The notes: generated by a model not told the origin, from the sequence alone. Counted from the first letter of the stretch, positions 8,485 to 18,416 are shown. The stretch: DNA of 64,000 bases from Phaeospirillum sp. (GCA_030651575.1 JAUSFB010000029.1:1-64000); one strand, 5' to 3'. A program made the numbers and translations.

Positions 8485-9660
8485 ATGTCAGGAAAGAATA
8501 GGACCGTCGCCGACATCGTGGCCGTTTGCCAAGAGATGTACGAAGACCTGAGCTTTAATTACGCCCGCAAGTGGAAGGCCGCCAAGGATGGCCGCAAGGT
8601 TGTCGGCTTCCTTCCCGTCTACTCTCCGCTGGAAATGATCCATGCCGCCGGCTGCCTGCCGCTGGGGATCTTCGGCGGCGGCGACCAGATGGAAGTCATC
8701 CACGGCGACGCTTACTATCAGAGCTATATCTGCCGCATTCCGCGGTCGACCATCGAGCTGGGCGTCACCAACCGTCTCGACTTCGTCGACGGCATGATCT
8801 TCCCGTTCGTCTGCGACGTGATCCGCAACCTGTCGGGCATGTGGAAGATCATGTTCCCGAACGTGTGGACCAAGTTCTTCGACACCCCCCAGAACTACGA
8901 CAAGTCCATCGGCGGCACCTACTACATCCAGGAGCTGAAGGAACTGCGCGAGGGTCTGGAGCACATGACCGGGCGCAAGATCAGCGACGACGATATCCGT
9001 CGCTCGACCAAGCTCTACAACGAGAACCGTCGTCTGATCCGTGAAGTCTACGCCTTCCGCGCCAAGGCGCCCTGGAAGGCCTCGGCCTCGGAAGTCTACC
9101 TGCTGATGCGGGCCGGCCTGATGATGGACGTGGAAGAGCACAATGCGATGCTCAAGGAATACATGGCCGCCGCCACCCTTGAGGATCGTCCGAAACGCGA
9201 CAACGTTCGTATCTCCATCTACGGTTCGTTCTGCGAACAGCCCCCGCTCAACCTGATCAAGTCGATCGAGATGGCCGGTTGCTATGTGGTCGATGACGAC
9301 TACTCGCTGAACAACCGCTTCCTGATGGTCGATGTCCCCACCGACGGCGATCCGTTGGAGGCCCTGGCCATGACCTATATCGAGAACTCGGTCGAAACCT
9401 CGTGCAAGTACGTGCCCGATGGTAAGGAAAAGGGCAAGTTCCACGTGGACGCGGTCAAGGCTTGCGGCGCCGAGGGCGTAATCTACGCGACCCCCAGCTT
9501 CTGCGATCCCGCCCTGCTGGACCGCCCGATGATTTGCGATGCCATCTCCAAGGCCGGCATCCCCTACATCGCCTTCAAGTACGCCGAAAACTCGGGCCAG
9601 ATGCAGCCGATCCGCGAGCAGGCTGGCACCTTCGCCGATTCCATCAAGCTGTGGAGCTGA
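8485..9660 (+). CDS. bcrC: Benzoyl-CoA reductase subunit C
   Basis: This 391-aa protein of the 2-hydroxyglutaryl-CoA dehydratase D-component family (HgdB/FldB-like) forms, with BcrB, the module that holds the active-site [4Fe-4S] clusters and binds benzoyl-CoA. Typical features are GFLPVYSPLEMIHAAG and LGIFGGGDQMEV near the N-terminus, Cys in YICRIPRSTIELG, and YATPSFCDP towards the C-terminus. GGGAGGACCGATAGG before the ATG contains a strong ribosome-binding site lying inside the end of dch. The gene order C-B-A-D is that of Thauera-type class I benzoyl-CoA reductase. Confidence 0.93.
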   Translation: MSGKNRTVADIVAVCQEMYEDLSFNYARKWKAAKDGRKVVGFLPVYSPLEMIHAAGCLPLGIFGGGDQMEVIHGDAYYQSYICRIPRSTIELGVTNRLDFVDGMIFPFVCDVIRNLSGMWKIMFPNVWTKFFDTPQNYDKSIGGTYYIQELKELREGLEHMTGRKISDDDIRRSTKLYNENRRLIREVYAFRAKAPWKASASEVYLLMRAGLMMDVEEHNAMLKEYMAAATLEDRPKRDNVRISIYGSFCEQPPLNLIKSIEMAGCYVVDDDYSLNNRFLMVDVPTDGDPLEALAMTYIENSVETSCKYVPDGKEKGKFHVDAVKACGAEGVIYATPSFCDPALLDRPMICDAISKAGIPYIAFKYAENSGQMQPIREQAGTFADSIKLWS

Positions 9661-9664
9661 CATC

Positions 9665-10963
9665 ATGAGCAAGGAAGCCGTCAAAGAAGCATCGATGGAG
9701 ATGCAGAAGAAGATGATCGCTCGTAACTACGAAGCGATCACCTCCAAGCACGAAACCGGTCGCAAGGTGTCCTCCACCTTCGTTCCCGGCAATCTGAACG
9801 AACTGTTGATGTGTTTCGACATCGTCAACAACCTGCCCGAGATCAACGCCATTCAGGCCGGCATGCGCAAGGCTTCGGGCGGCTTCATCATGGAAGCCGA
9901 GAAGTCCGGCCATTCCGAAGATGTCTGCACCTATGTGAAGTGCGATATCGGCCAGATGTCCAAGGGCAATATTGCCCCCAACGGCAAGCCCTATCCGAAC
10001 CCCGACGTGCTGATGCTCAGCTACACCGGCTGCTACACCTTCATGAAGTGGTTCGAGCTGCTGCGTGAAGAGTACAAGTGCCCGACCCTGATGCTGCACG
10101 TCCCCTACGAGGGTGACGGCCACTCCACCAAGAACATGCGCGACTACATCGTCAAGCAGCTGAAGGAAGTGGTTATTCCGGGTCTGGAGAAGGTCTCCGG
10201 CGTCAAGTTCGACATCGATCGTCTGCGCCAGTACCTGCGCAACTCGGCCAAGGCCGAAGACGATCTGGTGTGGTGCCTGGAGCAGGGCAAGCAGCCGATC
10301 TCTCCGATCGACGCCTATTTCGGCGGCGTGTACTACATCGGTCCGATCTTCACCGCCTTCCGCGGCACCGACGATGCGGTCGAGTACTACAAGATGCTGC
10401 GCCAGGAAGTGCAGGGCCGCATCGAGAACCACCAGGGTCCGCTCACTCCCGAAGGCACCCACTTCAACGACCAGAAGTACCGCCTGGTCGTCGAAGGCCC
10501 GCCCAACTGGACCAACTTCCGCGAATTCTGGAAGATGTTCTATGACGAAGGCGCGGTCGTCGTCGCCAGCTCCTACACCAAGGTGGGTGGCCTCTACGAC
10601 CAGGGCTTCCGCCACGATCCGGAGAATCCGCTGGAGAGCTTGGCCGACTACTGCCTGGGTTGTTACACCAACCTGAACCTGCCGACCCGCGTGGATCTGC
10701 TGGCCAAGTATGTCGAGGAATACAAGGCCGACGGCCTGCTGACCAACTCGATCAAAAGCTGCAACAGCTTCTCGGCCGGTCAGCTGATGATCATGAAGGA
10801 AGTCGAAAAGCGGACCGGCAAGCCCGGCGCGTTCATCGAAACCGATCTGGTCGATCCTCGCTACTTCTCGGCGGCCAACGTCAAGAACCGCCTGGAAAGC
10901 TACTTCCAGATGATCGAGCAGAAGCGTCGTGCCGGCGGCTCCAAGACCACCGTTGCGGCGTAA
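9665..10963 (+). CDS. bcrB: Benzoyl-CoA reductase subunit B
   Basis: This 432-aa protein is the second D-component-type subunit and partner of BcrC in the ring-reducing module. Visible hallmarks are [44 protein letters not shown] and [12 protein letters not shown], with cysteines suited to cluster binding. The open frame extends upstream into bcrC, but the start is taken as the ATG at 9665, four bases after the bcrC stop, giving [10 protein letters not shown]. It is followed by GGGAGGG and bcrA. Confidence 0.93.
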   Translation: MSKEAVKEASMEMQKKMIARNYEAITSKHETGRKVSSTFVPGNLNELLMCFDIVNNLPEINAIQAGMRKASGGFIMEAEKSGHSEDVCTYVKCDIGQMSKGNIAPNGKPYPNPDVLMLSYTGCYTFMKWFELLREEYKCPTLMLHVPYEGDGHSTKNMRDYIVKQLKEVVIPGLEKVSGVKFDIDRLRQYLRNSAKAEDDLVWCLEQGKQPISPIDAYFGGVYYIGPIFTAFRGTDDAVEYYKMLRQEVQGRIENHQGPLTPEGTHFNDQKYRLVVEGPPNWTNFREFWKMFYDEGAVVVASSYTKVGGLYDQGFRHDPENPLESLADYCLGCYTNLNLPTRVDLLAKYVEEYKADGLLTNSIKSCNSFSAGQLMIMKEVEKRTGKPGAFIETDLVDPRYFSAANVKNRLESYFQMIEQKRRAGGSKTTVAA

Positions 10964-10977
10964 GGGAGGGAAAAACA

Positions 10978-12270
10978 ATGCGTTGTTTCATTGGCATCGA
11001 TCTGGGCTCCACCACCACCAAAGCGGTGGTCATGGATGAGAACCTGCAGATCCTGGGGCGCGGCATCACCAATTCGCGTTCCAACTACGACACCGCCGCC
11101 GCCGTTTCCAAGCAGGAAGCGCTGATCGACACCCGCCTCACCTTGTTCCGCCGCGGCCTGTCCGCCGTGCCGGAAGTGGCGGGCAAGGTCGACGACATCC
11201 TGTCCGATCTCGAACGCAACTTCCGTCACGTCCAGTTCCTCGAACAGCTCGACGATCTGGAGCGCACCTGCGTCACCAACATCAAGGGGCCGCGCTTCGC
11301 CGGTCGCGAGCGTGCGGTGATCGAGGCCCTGGAAGGCACCTTCGGGCGTCTGCGCGAAAGCTCGGCCTCCCAGTACGCCCCGGGCGTCAAGCGCAAGTCG
11401 GACTTCTTCCGCGATCTGGCCGGCTCCGAGTTCATGAGCCACGGCGAAGCCGTGTGTAAGGAAGCCGGTCTGGGCTTCGACCTGATCCTCAACGTCTATG
11501 ACAAGTCGATCATCGAAGTCGAAAACCGTCCGCCGGGCGGCGATATGGAAGGCAAGTTCATCCGCGCCCTCGAAAAGGGCTCCATGGACAACAGCCTGAT
11601 CGCCAAGCCGGTTCAGGCCGCCCTGGCCATTCCGCTGGAAGAGACCTATGTGGTCGGCACCGGCTATGGCCGCGTCCGTCTGCCCTTCCCCAAGGAGCAC
11701 ATCCGCTCCGAGATCCTGTGCCACGGTCTGGGCGCCCACATGATGTACCCGGAAACCCGTACGGTGCTCGACATCGGCGGCCAGGACACCAAGGGCATCC
11801 AGGTCGATCCGGCCGGCATCGTCGAGAACTTCCAGATGAACGATCGTTGCGCCGCCGGTTGCGGCCGTTATCTGGGCTACATCGCCGATGAAATGAACAT
11901 GGGTCTGCACGAGCTTGGCCCGTTGGCCATGAAGTCCACCAAGTCGGTCCGCATCAACTCGACCTGCACCGTGTTCGCGGGCGCCGAGCTGCGCGACCGT
12001 CTGGCGCTCGGCGAAAAGCGCGAAGACATCCTGGCCGGTCTGCACCGCGCCATCATCCTGCGCGCCATGTCGATCCTGTCTCGCGCCGGCGGCGTCAAGG
12101 ATCAGTTCACCTTCACCGGTGGCGTCGCCAAGAACGAGGCGGCGGTGCGCGAGCTGCGCAAGCTGATCAAGGAAAACTATGGCGACGTCCAGATCAACAT
12201 CGACCCGGAATCGATCTACACCGGTGCGCTCGGCGGAGCTACCTTCGCCGTCCGCGCGGTCGTGAACTAG
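10978..12270 (+). CDS. bcrA: Benzoyl-CoA reductase subunit A (ATPase)
   Basis: A 430-aa ASKHA-fold ATPase, the larger of the two activator subunits that couple ATP hydrolysis to electron transfer into the BcrCB module. Phosphate-binding [10 protein letters not shown] lies near the N-terminus and DIGGQDTKG is the second phosphate loop. Cysteines in [13 protein letters not shown] and NSTCTVFAG are positioned like the ligands of the [4Fe-4S] cluster that bridges activator subunits. The frame is open upstream within bcrB, but ATG at 10978 with AGGGAGGG before it is the clear start. Confidence 0.94.
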   Translation: MRCFIGIDLGSTTTKAVVMDENLQILGRGITNSRSNYDTAAAVSKQEALIDTRLTLFRRGLSAVPEVAGKVDDILSDLERNFRHVQFLEQLDDLERTCVTNIKGPRFAGRERAVIEALEGTFGRLRESSASQYAPGVKRKSDFFRDLAGSEFMSHGEAVCKEAGLGFDLILNVYDKSIIEVENRPPGGDMEGKFIRALEKGSMDNSLIAKPVQAALAIPLEETYVVGTGYGRVRLPFPKEHIRSEILCHGLGAHMMYPETRTVLDIGGQDTKGIQVDPAGIVENFQMNDRCAAGCGRYLGYIADEMNMGLHELGPLAMKSTKSVRINSTCTVFAGAELRDRLALGEKREDILAGLHRAIILRAMSILSRAGGVKDQFTFTGGVAKNEAAVRELRKLIKENYGDVQINIDPESIYTGALGGATFAVRAVVN

Positions 12271-12291
12271 TCGGGAAGGGAGGAGACACTT

Positions 12292-13131
12292 ATGTCTGAA
12301 CTTATCACCACCGGCGTCGATATCGGCTCTGGCTGCATCAAGACCGTCGTGTTCAAGGTCAACGGCGACAAGGTCGAATGGCTGGGCAAGGAAACCGCGC
12401 GTATCCGTAACCGCGACCCCTTCCAGCTGACCACCGAAGCCTATGACCACATGCTGAAGACCGCCGGCGTCGATGCCAAGGACGTCGCCTATGTGGCGTC
12501 CACCGGCGACGCCGAAAACCTGAAGTTCGCCACCGGTCACTTCTATTCCATGACCACCCACGGCCGTGGCGGCCTTTACCTCAACCCGGAAGCCCGGGCG
12601 GTGCTCGACATCGGCGCGCTGAACGGCCGCGCCATCCGCATGGATGGTTCGGGCAAGGTGCTGTCCTACAAGATGACCAGCCAGTGCGCCTCGGGCTCGG
12701 GCCAGTTTCTCGAAAACATCGCCCGCTATCTGGGTATCGCCCAGGACGAAATCGGCAGCCTGTCCATGAAGGCCGACGATCCGGAAAAGGTCTCGTCGAT
12801 CTGCGCCGTGCTGGCGGAAACCGACGTCATCAACATGGTGTCGCGCGGCATCACGGCCTCGAACATCCTCAAGGGCATTCATGTGTCCATGGCGGTGCGT
12901 CTGGCCAAGCTGCTGAAGTCCATCGGCGCCGTCGAAGGCATCGTCCAGGTCACCGGTGGTCTGGCCCTCGACACCGGCTTGGTCGCCGCCCTCAATGAGG
13001 CGGCCGAGCAGGAGAAGGTGAATCTGGTTGCCAAGAGCCACCCGGACTCGATATACGCCGGGGCTATCGGCGCCGCCTTGTGGGGCGCCTTCCGCCACGA
13101 AAAGCTCGCTCGCTTGGGTCAAGCGGCGTAG
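12292..13131 (+). CDS. bcrD: Benzoyl-CoA reductase subunit D (ATPase)
   Basis: A 279-aa ASKHA ATPase similar to BcrA and to the (R)-2-hydroxyglutaryl-CoA dehydratase activator. It shows GVDIGSGCIKTV, AVLDIGALNGRAI, and cysteines in TSQCASGSGQFLE and SSICAVLAETDVI that should supply half of the bridging [4Fe-4S] cluster. VTGGLALDTGL is the C-terminal nucleotide motif. It heterodimerises with BcrA to drive electron transfer at about two ATP per electron pair in this enzyme class. Ferredoxin follows after an 86-bp spacer with a hairpin. Confidence 0.93.
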   Translation: MSELITTGVDIGSGCIKTVVFKVNGDKVEWLGKETARIRNRDPFQLTTEAYDHMLKTAGVDAKDVAYVASTGDAENLKFATGHFYSMTTHGRGGLYLNPEARAVLDIGALNGRAIRMDGSGKVLSYKMTSQCASGSGQFLENIARYLGIAQDEIGSLSMKADDPEKVSSICAVLAETDVINMVSRGITASNILKGIHVSMAVRLAKLLKSIGAVEGIVQVTGGLALDTGLVAALNEAAEQEKVNLVAKSHPDSIYAGAIGAALWGAFRHEKLARLGQAA

Positions 13132-13142
13132 TATGAGGGCTT

Positions 13143-13178
13143 CCCCCGGTCACCCGCCAATAACGCGGGGGCCGGGGG
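13143..13178 (+). other. Intercistronic hairpin between bcrD and fdx
   Basis: CCCCCGG (13143-13149) pairs with CCGGGGG (13172-13178), and inside it CCCGC pairs with GCGGG around a CCAATAA loop. There is no T-run, so it is unlikely to be a full terminator. It more likely protects the 3' end of the long bcr transcript or gives partial termination so that fdx is expressed at a different level. Confidence 0.55.
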
Positions 13179-13217
13179 CGACTTCTGCGGGGTAGCGAAG
13201 AGAGGAGAGGGAATACC

Positions 13218-13457
13218 ATGTCTTTGAAGATTACCGACGATTGCACGAGCTGTGACGCCTGCGTCTCCGTGTGCCCGAACACCGCCATTTCCGCCGGCGA
13301 CGTGATCTACCTGATCAACCCGGCCGCCTGCACCGAGTGCGTCGGCGCCGAGGACAGCCCGCAGTGCCAGATGGTCTGCCCGGCCGACTGCATCGTCGTC
13401 GGCGACGTCGAGAGCAAGGACGTCCTGATGGCCCGCTATCACTCGCTGCACGGCTGA
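13218..13457 (+). CDS. fdx: 2[4Fe-4S] ferredoxin, electron donor to benzoyl-CoA reductase
   Basis: This 79-aa protein has two cluster motifs: CTSCDACVSVCP (C-x2-C-x2-C-x3-C) and CTEC followed by CQMVCP with eight residues between the second and third cysteines, the long-loop form seen in the low-potential ferredoxins of Thauera-type benzoate clusters and Chromatium-type ferredoxins. GAGGAGAGG precedes the ATG. It should be reduced by KorAB and oxidised by BcrCBAD. A close relative of similar length is encoded in the nif region at 62094-62282. Confidence 0.9.
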   Translation: MSLKITDDCTSCDACVSVCPNTAISAGDVIYLINPAACTECVGAEDSPQCQMVCPADCIVVGDVESKDVLMARYHSLHG

Positions 13458-13480
13458 TCCGCCGAAGCCGACCGAGTTGG

Positions 13481-13514
13481 AAACCCCCGCCGGAGCAATC
13501 CGGCGGGGGTTTTC
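13481..13514. terminator. Intrinsic terminator closing the bcr operon
   Basis: A perfect 13-bp stem (AAACCCCCGCCGG with its complement) around the loop AGCAAT is followed by TTT. Because the stem ends in AAA/TTT it can work in both directions, ending the had-to-fdx transcript and also the convergent methyltransferase gene. Confidence 0.9.
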
Positions 13515-13561
13515 GTTTGCCGTGGCCGCCCGGCGCCTGCTTTACGGGCGAGGGGCTGGCC

Positions 13562-14245
13562 CTATACTTTGCGCAACAGGTTCACCCGCATGGGCTGCTC
13601 GAACAAAAAGCCGCCCTCGGGCGCCGGTTGGGCCAGCCGGGCGAAGCGCTCGCGCATCTCGGCGTCCTGAGCAGCGAATTTGACTTCGCGCTCGGCGTTG
13701 GCGGAAATGATCCGGTCGCGGAATTCGTCATAACCGGCCAGAATCATGGGGTGGAGATAGGTGAACTCGGTCACCTCCTCCAGACCGTGGACCCAGGCGC
13801 CCTTGACCGCCGCCAGGGCGGCGCCGCGGACCCAGGTCTCGTCATCGACCGGCCGCACCGCCTCGAAAAAGGGGCCATAAGGCAGCGGCTCGGAAATATA
13901 GACCTCGCCATCGGGCCTCAACACCCGCGCCGCCTCGGCCATGGCCTTGGCCTGATACTCGATGGGAATGTGATGCAGGCTGTTGGAGAAAATCACCAGA
14001 TCCGCGTCCTCGTCATCGGCCGGCAGGGACTGGCCGACGCCTTCGATGATCTCCTCGTCGCCCACCCGCTCGGCGGCACGGGCCTTGATCAGTTGGCGGG
14101 GGCTGCACTCGACCCCCCGCACATGAGCGCCAAGGCGGGCCAGACGACGCACCAGACCGCCATCGCCACACCCCACATCGATGACCCGCTTGCCTTGCAG
14201 GGTCAACGTCTCCACGATGACATCGGTATTGCGGCGTTTATCCAT
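13562..14245 (-). CDS. Class I SAM-dependent methyltransferase
   Basis: The product is 227 aa with a Rossmann-like methyltransferase core: motif I VIDVGCGDGG, the acidic ribose-binding residue in VRGVECS, LVIFSNSLHHIP for motif II, and LRPDGEVYISEP for motif III. This is the Methyltransf_11 type; the substrate is not evident. An upstream GTG at 14269 is in frame, but ATG at 14245 has AAGGGAGAG just before it and is preferred. It is divergent from the DUF218 gene by about 38 bp and convergent with the bcr operon. Confidence 0.8.
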   Translation of the reverse strand: MDKRRNTDVIVETLTLQGKRVIDVGCGDGGLVRRLARLGAHVRGVECSPRQLIKARAAERVGDEEIIEGVGQSLPADDEDADLVIFSNSLHHIPIEYQAKAMAEAARVLRPDGEVYISEPLPYGPFFEAVRPVDDETWVRGAALAAVKGAWVHGLEEVTEFTYLHPMILAGYDEFRDRIISANAEREVKFAAQDAEMRERFARLAQPAPEGGFLFEQPMRVNLLRKV

Positions 14246-14283
14246 GACACTCTCCCTTGGTTCTCCCACATCATGCTTAAGTG

Positions 14284-14796
14284 ATGAGCCCCTCTCCTGT
14301 CGATAGCTTCGATGCGGCCATCGTTCTCGGCGCCATGGTCCGACCCGATGGCGGCCCCAGCCCGGCCATGCTCCGGCGGGTCGAGCATGCGGTGGCGCTG
14401 GCGCAAGGGGGGGTGGTCGGGCATCTGCTGATGACCGGCGGCGCGGTCCGCCACCCCACCCCCGAAGCCCATGTCATGCGGAATCTGGCGCTGGCGGCCG
14501 GCGTCGCGGCCGAGCGGATCATGGTGGAGAGCGCCTCGGTCAACACCATCGGCAACGCCCGACTGTGCCGACCGATCATCGAAGGCCGGGCCTGGAAGCG
14601 GCTGCTGCTGGTGACCGACGCCTGTCACCTTCCCCGCTCGCTCTACGTCTTTTATCGCCTGGGTCTACGGGTCAGCCCGGCCGCCGCCATGCCCCAGGGC
14701 TGGCCCCACCGGGAATGGTGGGCGGCATGGCTGCGCGAGACCGCCGCCTTCCCCTGGACGGTGCTTCGGCTGGAACGGGCGAAATGGTCGGAATAA
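14284..14796 (+). CDS. YdcF/DUF218 family protein
   Basis: This 170-aa protein belongs to the DUF218 (YdcF/SanA-like) fold. It shows IVLGAMVRPDG at the N-terminus, LLMTGGAV, the family SVNTIGNARL segment (usually E-x-S-x-N-T-x-x-N), and LLVTDACHLPRSL. Members are often envelope associated, but this one has no signal peptide or membrane helix and is probably cytoplasmic. The function is not known. GTG at 14281 directly precedes the ATG used here. The stop overlaps an in-frame ATG upstream of the next gene. Confidence 0.72.
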   Translation: MSPSPVDSFDAAIVLGAMVRPDGGPSPAMLRRVEHAVALAQGGVVGHLLMTGGAVRHPTPEAHVMRNLALAAGVAAERIMVESASVNTIGNARLCRPIIEGRAWKRLLLVTDACHLPRSLYVFYRLGLRVSPAAAMPQGWPHREWWAAWLRETAAFPWTVLRLERAKWSE

Positions 14797-14861
14797 TGCC
14801 TGCATCAGCGGCCGCGGACTCGCGCTACAATGCGGCCCGCGACCACGCCCAGGATTGCCAG

Positions 14862-16070
14862 ATGACCGAGACCCCGCTTCCGCTGAAGGGCATCCGTGTC
14901 CTCGACATCGCCACCTTCATCGCCGCCCCCTACGCCGCCGCCATCCTGGGGGAATTCGGGGCCGAAGTGATCAAGATCGAACAGCCGGGCGGCGGCGACA
15001 CCTTCCGCCACTTCGGCAGCATCACCGACCGCGACGGCGATTCGCTGATGTGGCTGTCGGAGGCCCGCAACAAGGCCTCCATCACCCTCGACCTGCGCAA
15101 GCCCGAGGGCAAGGCCCTGTTCCTGAGACTGGTGGCCGCCTCCGACGTGGTGGCGGAGAACTTCCGCCCCGGCACGCTGGAGAAATGGGGCCTGGGCTGG
15201 GAAGAACTGTCCAAGGTCAATCCCGGCCTGATCTTGCTGCGGATCTCGGGCTATGGCCAGACCGGGCCGTACCGGGATCGCCCCGGCTTTGCCCGCATCG
15301 CCCATGCCTTCGGCGGCCTGTCCCATCTCGCCGGCCTGCCGGGCGGTATTCCGGTGACGCCGGGTTCGACCTCGCTGGCCGACTATATGAGCGGCCTTTA
15401 CGGCGCCATCGGCCTGCTGGTGGCGCTGCGTCATCGCGACGCCACCGGGCAGGGCCAGATCATCGACCTTGCCCTTTATGAATCGGTATTCCGCGCCCTG
15501 GACGAAATCGCTCCGGCCTTCGCCATGTTCGGCAAGCAGCGCGAGCGCGAAGGTGCCGGCACCGTCAACGCCTGTCCCCACGGCCATTTCCGTTGCGCCG
15601 ATGATGGTTGGATCGCCATTGCCTGCACCACCGACCGCATGTTCACCCGGTTATGCGAGGCCATGGGACGGCCGGAACTGGCCGCTGACGAGACCTGGGG
15701 TCGCTTGCGCCGCCGGCTGGCCGAACGGACCGGGGTCGACGCCCTGGTCACCACCTGGACCGGAGCCCGCAGCCGTGACGAGGTCATGCGGCTCTGCCTG
15801 GAGTTCGAGGTTCCCGCCGCGCCGCTCAACGGCATCGCCGATATCTTCGCCGACCCGCATTTCAAGGCGCGCGGCAATCTGCTGACGGTGATGGACGAGA
15901 CCCTGGGCGAGGTGGTGGTGCCGGGCGTGGTGCCAAAGCTCTCGGCCAGCCCCGGTCGGGTCGGGCGTCTGGGGCCACGGCTGGGCGAAGCCAATGACCG
16001 CATCTATGGCGACCTGCTGGGCCTGAGCCCCGAGGAACGGGCGGAACTGAGGGCCAAGGGAGTGGTGTGA
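14862..16070 (+). CDS. CaiB/BaiF family (class III) CoA-transferase
   Basis: The product is 402 aa. The N-terminus PLKGIRVLDIATFIAAPYAA and GAEVIKIEQPGGGD is the family signature, YGQTGPYRDRPGFARIAHA is the CoA-binding region, and Asp in SLADYMSGLYG is the likely covalent-catalysis aspartate. Such enzymes move CoA between carboxylic acids without a free acyl phosphate. The acids used cannot be told from sequence; proximity to aromatic catabolism suggests dicarboxylates, but that is weak. An upstream ATG at 14796 is in frame, but family starts favour 14862. Confidence 0.82.
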   Translation: MTETPLPLKGIRVLDIATFIAAPYAAAILGEFGAEVIKIEQPGGGDTFRHFGSITDRDGDSLMWLSEARNKASITLDLRKPEGKALFLRLVAASDVVAENFRPGTLEKWGLGWEELSKVNPGLILLRISGYGQTGPYRDRPGFARIAHAFGGLSHLAGLPGGIPVTPGSTSLADYMSGLYGAIGLLVALRHRDATGQGQIIDLALYESVFRALDEIAPAFAMFGKQREREGAGTVNACPHGHFRCADDGWIAIACTTDRMFTRLCEAMGRPELAADETWGRLRRRLAERTGVDALVTTWTGARSRDEVMRLCLEFEVPAAPLNGIADIFADPHFKARGNLLTVMDETLGEVVVPGVVPKLSASPGRVGRLGPRLGEANDRIYGDLLGLSPEERAELRAKGVV

Positions 16071-16076
16071 ACCTCC

Positions 16077-16475
16077 CTATTCCACCATGCCGATGACCTG
16101 GATCTTGACCGGAGCGGTTCCGAGATAACTCATATGCAGTCGCGCGGCCGCCGCCCGCGACAGGTCGATGGCGCGGCCGGTGAATGGACCGCGATCGGTG
16201 ATGCACACCACCACCGACTTCTTGCGGCCAGGGCGCGAGACCTCCACCAATGTACCGAAGGGCAGGGTCGGGTGCGCCGCCGTCAGGGCCTTGGGATTGA
16301 ACGTCTCGCCATTGGCGGTGCGCTGCCCCTTGAAGCCGGGACCGTACCACGAGGCGACTCCGAAATACTCCTGCCCCTGACGTGGCAGATCGGCCCGGAC
16401 GATGCCCGGATTCGCCACCACGAGACCACCGGCAATCGCCAGGGTTCCCAGACTGGTCTTGAAGGACACTACCAT
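16077..16475 (-). CDS. RlpA-like double-psi beta-barrel protein, secreted
   Basis: A 132-aa protein with an N-terminal signal peptide (hydrophobic TLAIAGGLVVANPG, then VRADLP) and an RlpA-type double-psi beta-barrel. Family motifs are GVASWYGPGFKGQRTANGE, AHPTLPFGTLVEV, CITDRGPF and GRAIDLS. RlpA proteins bind septal peptidoglycan and in some species are lytic transglycosylases. This protein has no SPOR domain and no lipobox cysteine, so it is a short single-domain form. ATG at 16475 is preferred because GGGGAAG precedes it. Convergent with the CoA-transferase, with a 6-bp gap. Confidence 0.8.
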   Translation of the reverse strand: MVVSFKTSLGTLAIAGGLVVANPGIVRADLPRQGQEYFGVASWYGPGFKGQRTANGETFNPKALTAAHPTLPFGTLVEVSRPGRKKSVVVCITDRGPFTGRAIDLSRAAAARLHMSYLGTAPVKIQVIGMVE

Positions 16476-16659
16476 GACTTCCCCACTTACTGGATCGGAC
16501 AAGGCTCAACCTTGCCGGAGCAATCCACACTACACCGTGAAATACGCCACATACGTCAACAAATTGTAAACACGCATCACAACTGAAGCCGCCGAGCCGA
16601 ATGGCGCCCTCCGAAACGACGTGGAGACCGGACTTCGATCAGCGGCAGAAGCGTTTCTG

Positions 16660-16688
16660 TTGGCGCGGCGGACGGCGATCTATATGTT
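16660..16688 (+). promoter_or_regulatory. Possible sigma-70 promoter for cimA
   Basis: TTGGCG (16660-16665) and TATGTT (16683-16688) are separated by 17 bp, placing transcription start about 60 bp before the cimA ATG. Both boxes match the consensus at four of six positions, so this is a moderate candidate within the 280-bp gap that separates the divergent RlpA-like gene from cimA. Confidence 0.35.
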
Positions 16689-16757
16689 ACTGTTCCGCGC
16701 CGGAACCACACCCCATGGACTAGGCCCGATTCGCAGCGCCCAACGAGTTGAAAAACA

Positions 16758-18416
16758 ATGGAAAACAGCTCCAGAGTTTATATCTACGACACCACCTTGC
16801 GCGATGGCGCGCAAACCCAGGGCGTGGACTTTTCCACCGCCGACAAGGTGCGAATCGCGCATGAACTCGACCGGATCGGAATCGATTATGTCGAAGGCGG
16901 CTGGCCCGGCGCCAATCCCACCGACGACGCCTTTTTCGCGGCGCCGCCTGCTTTCAAACGCTCGCGCCTGACGACGTTCGGCATGACCCGGCGATCTGGC
17001 CGGTCGGCGGACAACGACCCCGGCTTCAACGCCCTGCTGACCACACCGGCCCGCATCGTCACCATGGTGGGCAAAAGCTGGGACTTCCAGGTCACCGTCG
17101 CGCTGGGGATCGAGCTGGACGAAAATCTGCGCATGGTCTCGGACTCCGTCGCCCATGCCCGGACCCGCATGGAAGAGGTGATGTTCGACGCCGAGCATTT
17201 CTTCGACGGCTACAAGGCCAATCCCGCCTATGCCCTGGCCGCCGCCAGGGCCGCCTATGATTCCGGCGCCCGCTGGGTGGTGCTGTGCGACACCAATGGC
17301 GGCACCCTGCCGCACGAGATGGAACGCATCGTCGGCGAAGTCATCGCCGGCGGCATCCCCGGCAGCCATCTGGGCGTCCATTGCCACAACGATTCCGATA
17401 CGGCGGTGGCCAACTCGCTGGCCGCCGTCAAGGCCGGCGTGCGTCAGGTCCAGGGCACCCTGAACGGCCTGGGCGAGCGTTGCGGCAACGCCAATCTGGT
17501 CTCCATCATCCCGGCGCTGATGCTGAAGATGGGCTTCGAGACCGGCGTCAGTCCCGAGGACCTCAAGACGCTGGTCGCCGCATCGCGCGCCTTGGACGAA
17601 GTGCTGGACCGCACTCCCAATCGCGGCCAGCCCTATGTGGGCGGCTCGGCCTTCGCCCATAAGGGGGGGCTGCACGTCTCGGCGGTGGCCAAGGACCCCA
17701 AGTGCTACGAGCATATCGACCCGACCGCCGTGGGCAATGTGCGCCATATCGTGATGTCGGATCAGGCCGGCCGCTCCAATCTGGTGGCGCGCATGGCCGA
17801 AATCGGCGTCGACCTCGACTCGGTCCGGCGCGACGCGCTGGTGGCGGTGGTCGAGCAGATGCAGGTCACCTTCGACCCGCGCGAGGTCAAGGATCTGGTC
17901 GATCTGGTCAAGCGGCTGGAACACGAGGGCTATGCCTACGACCAGGCCGCCGCCAGCTTCGAGCTGCTGGTCCGCCGCGCCCTGGGCGAGGTGCCGGAGT
18001 ATTTCCGCCTGGAACGCTACCGCGTCATCGACGAGCGTCGCCGCAGCGCCGTCGGCGAATGGATCACCCTGTCCGAGGCCACCGTCAAGGTCGAGGTCGA
18101 TGGCAAGGAATACATGGAAGTCGGCGAAGGCACCGGCCCGGTTCACGCCTTCGACGTGGCGTTGCGCAAGGTGCTGACCACCGTTCACCCCGAACTGGCG
18201 GCGCTGGAGTTGAAGGACTACCGGGTCCGCATCACCGAGTCCACCGTCGGAACCGCCGCCAAGACCCGCGTCACCATCGAAAGCGAGGACGGCAAGGGTC
18301 ACCGCTGGACCACCATCGGCGTTCATACCAACGTGCTGGAAGCGTCGCTGGAGGCGTTGCAGGACAGCATCACCTTCATGCTGTTCCGCTACCGGGACGA
18401 CGGCGCCACCGCGTGA
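16758..18416 (+). CDS. cimA: (R)-citramalate synthase
   Basis: This 552-aa protein is a DRE-TIM metallolyase. YDTTLRDGAQTQGVDFS gives the catalytic and metal-binding residues, GVHCHNDSDTAVAN the HxH metal site, and FAHKGGLHVSAV the lid. The C-terminal LeuA dimer/regulatory domain (about 400-540) suggests isoleucine feedback. The length and the GIDYVEGGWPGANP substrate loop fit the citramalate synthase branch rather than isopropylmalate or homocitrate synthase. It condenses pyruvate and acetyl-CoA in the threonine-independent isoleucine route. Its TGA overlaps the ATG of trmJ. Confidence 0.9.
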   Translation: MENSSRVYIYDTTLRDGAQTQGVDFSTADKVRIAHELDRIGIDYVEGGWPGANPTDDAFFAAPPAFKRSRLTTFGMTRRSGRSADNDPGFNALLTTPARIVTMVGKSWDFQVTVALGIELDENLRMVSDSVAHARTRMEEVMFDAEHFFDGYKANPAYALAAARAAYDSGARWVVLCDTNGGTLPHEMERIVGEVIAGGIPGSHLGVHCHNDSDTAVANSLAAVKAGVRQVQGTLNGLGERCGNANLVSIIPALMLKMGFETGVSPEDLKTLVAASRALDEVLDRTPNRGQPYVGGSAFAHKGGLHVSAVAKDPKCYEHIDPTAVGNVRHIVMSDQAGRSNLVARMAEIGVDLDSVRRDALVAVVEQMQVTFDPREVKDLVDLVKRLEHEGYAYDQAAASFELLVRRALGEVPEYFRLERYRVIDERRRSAVGEWITLSEATVKVEVDGKEYMEVGEGTGPVHAFDVALRKVLTTVHPELAALELKDYRVRITESTVGTAAKTRVTIESEDGKGHRWTTIGVHTNVLEASLEALQDSITFMLFRYRDDGATA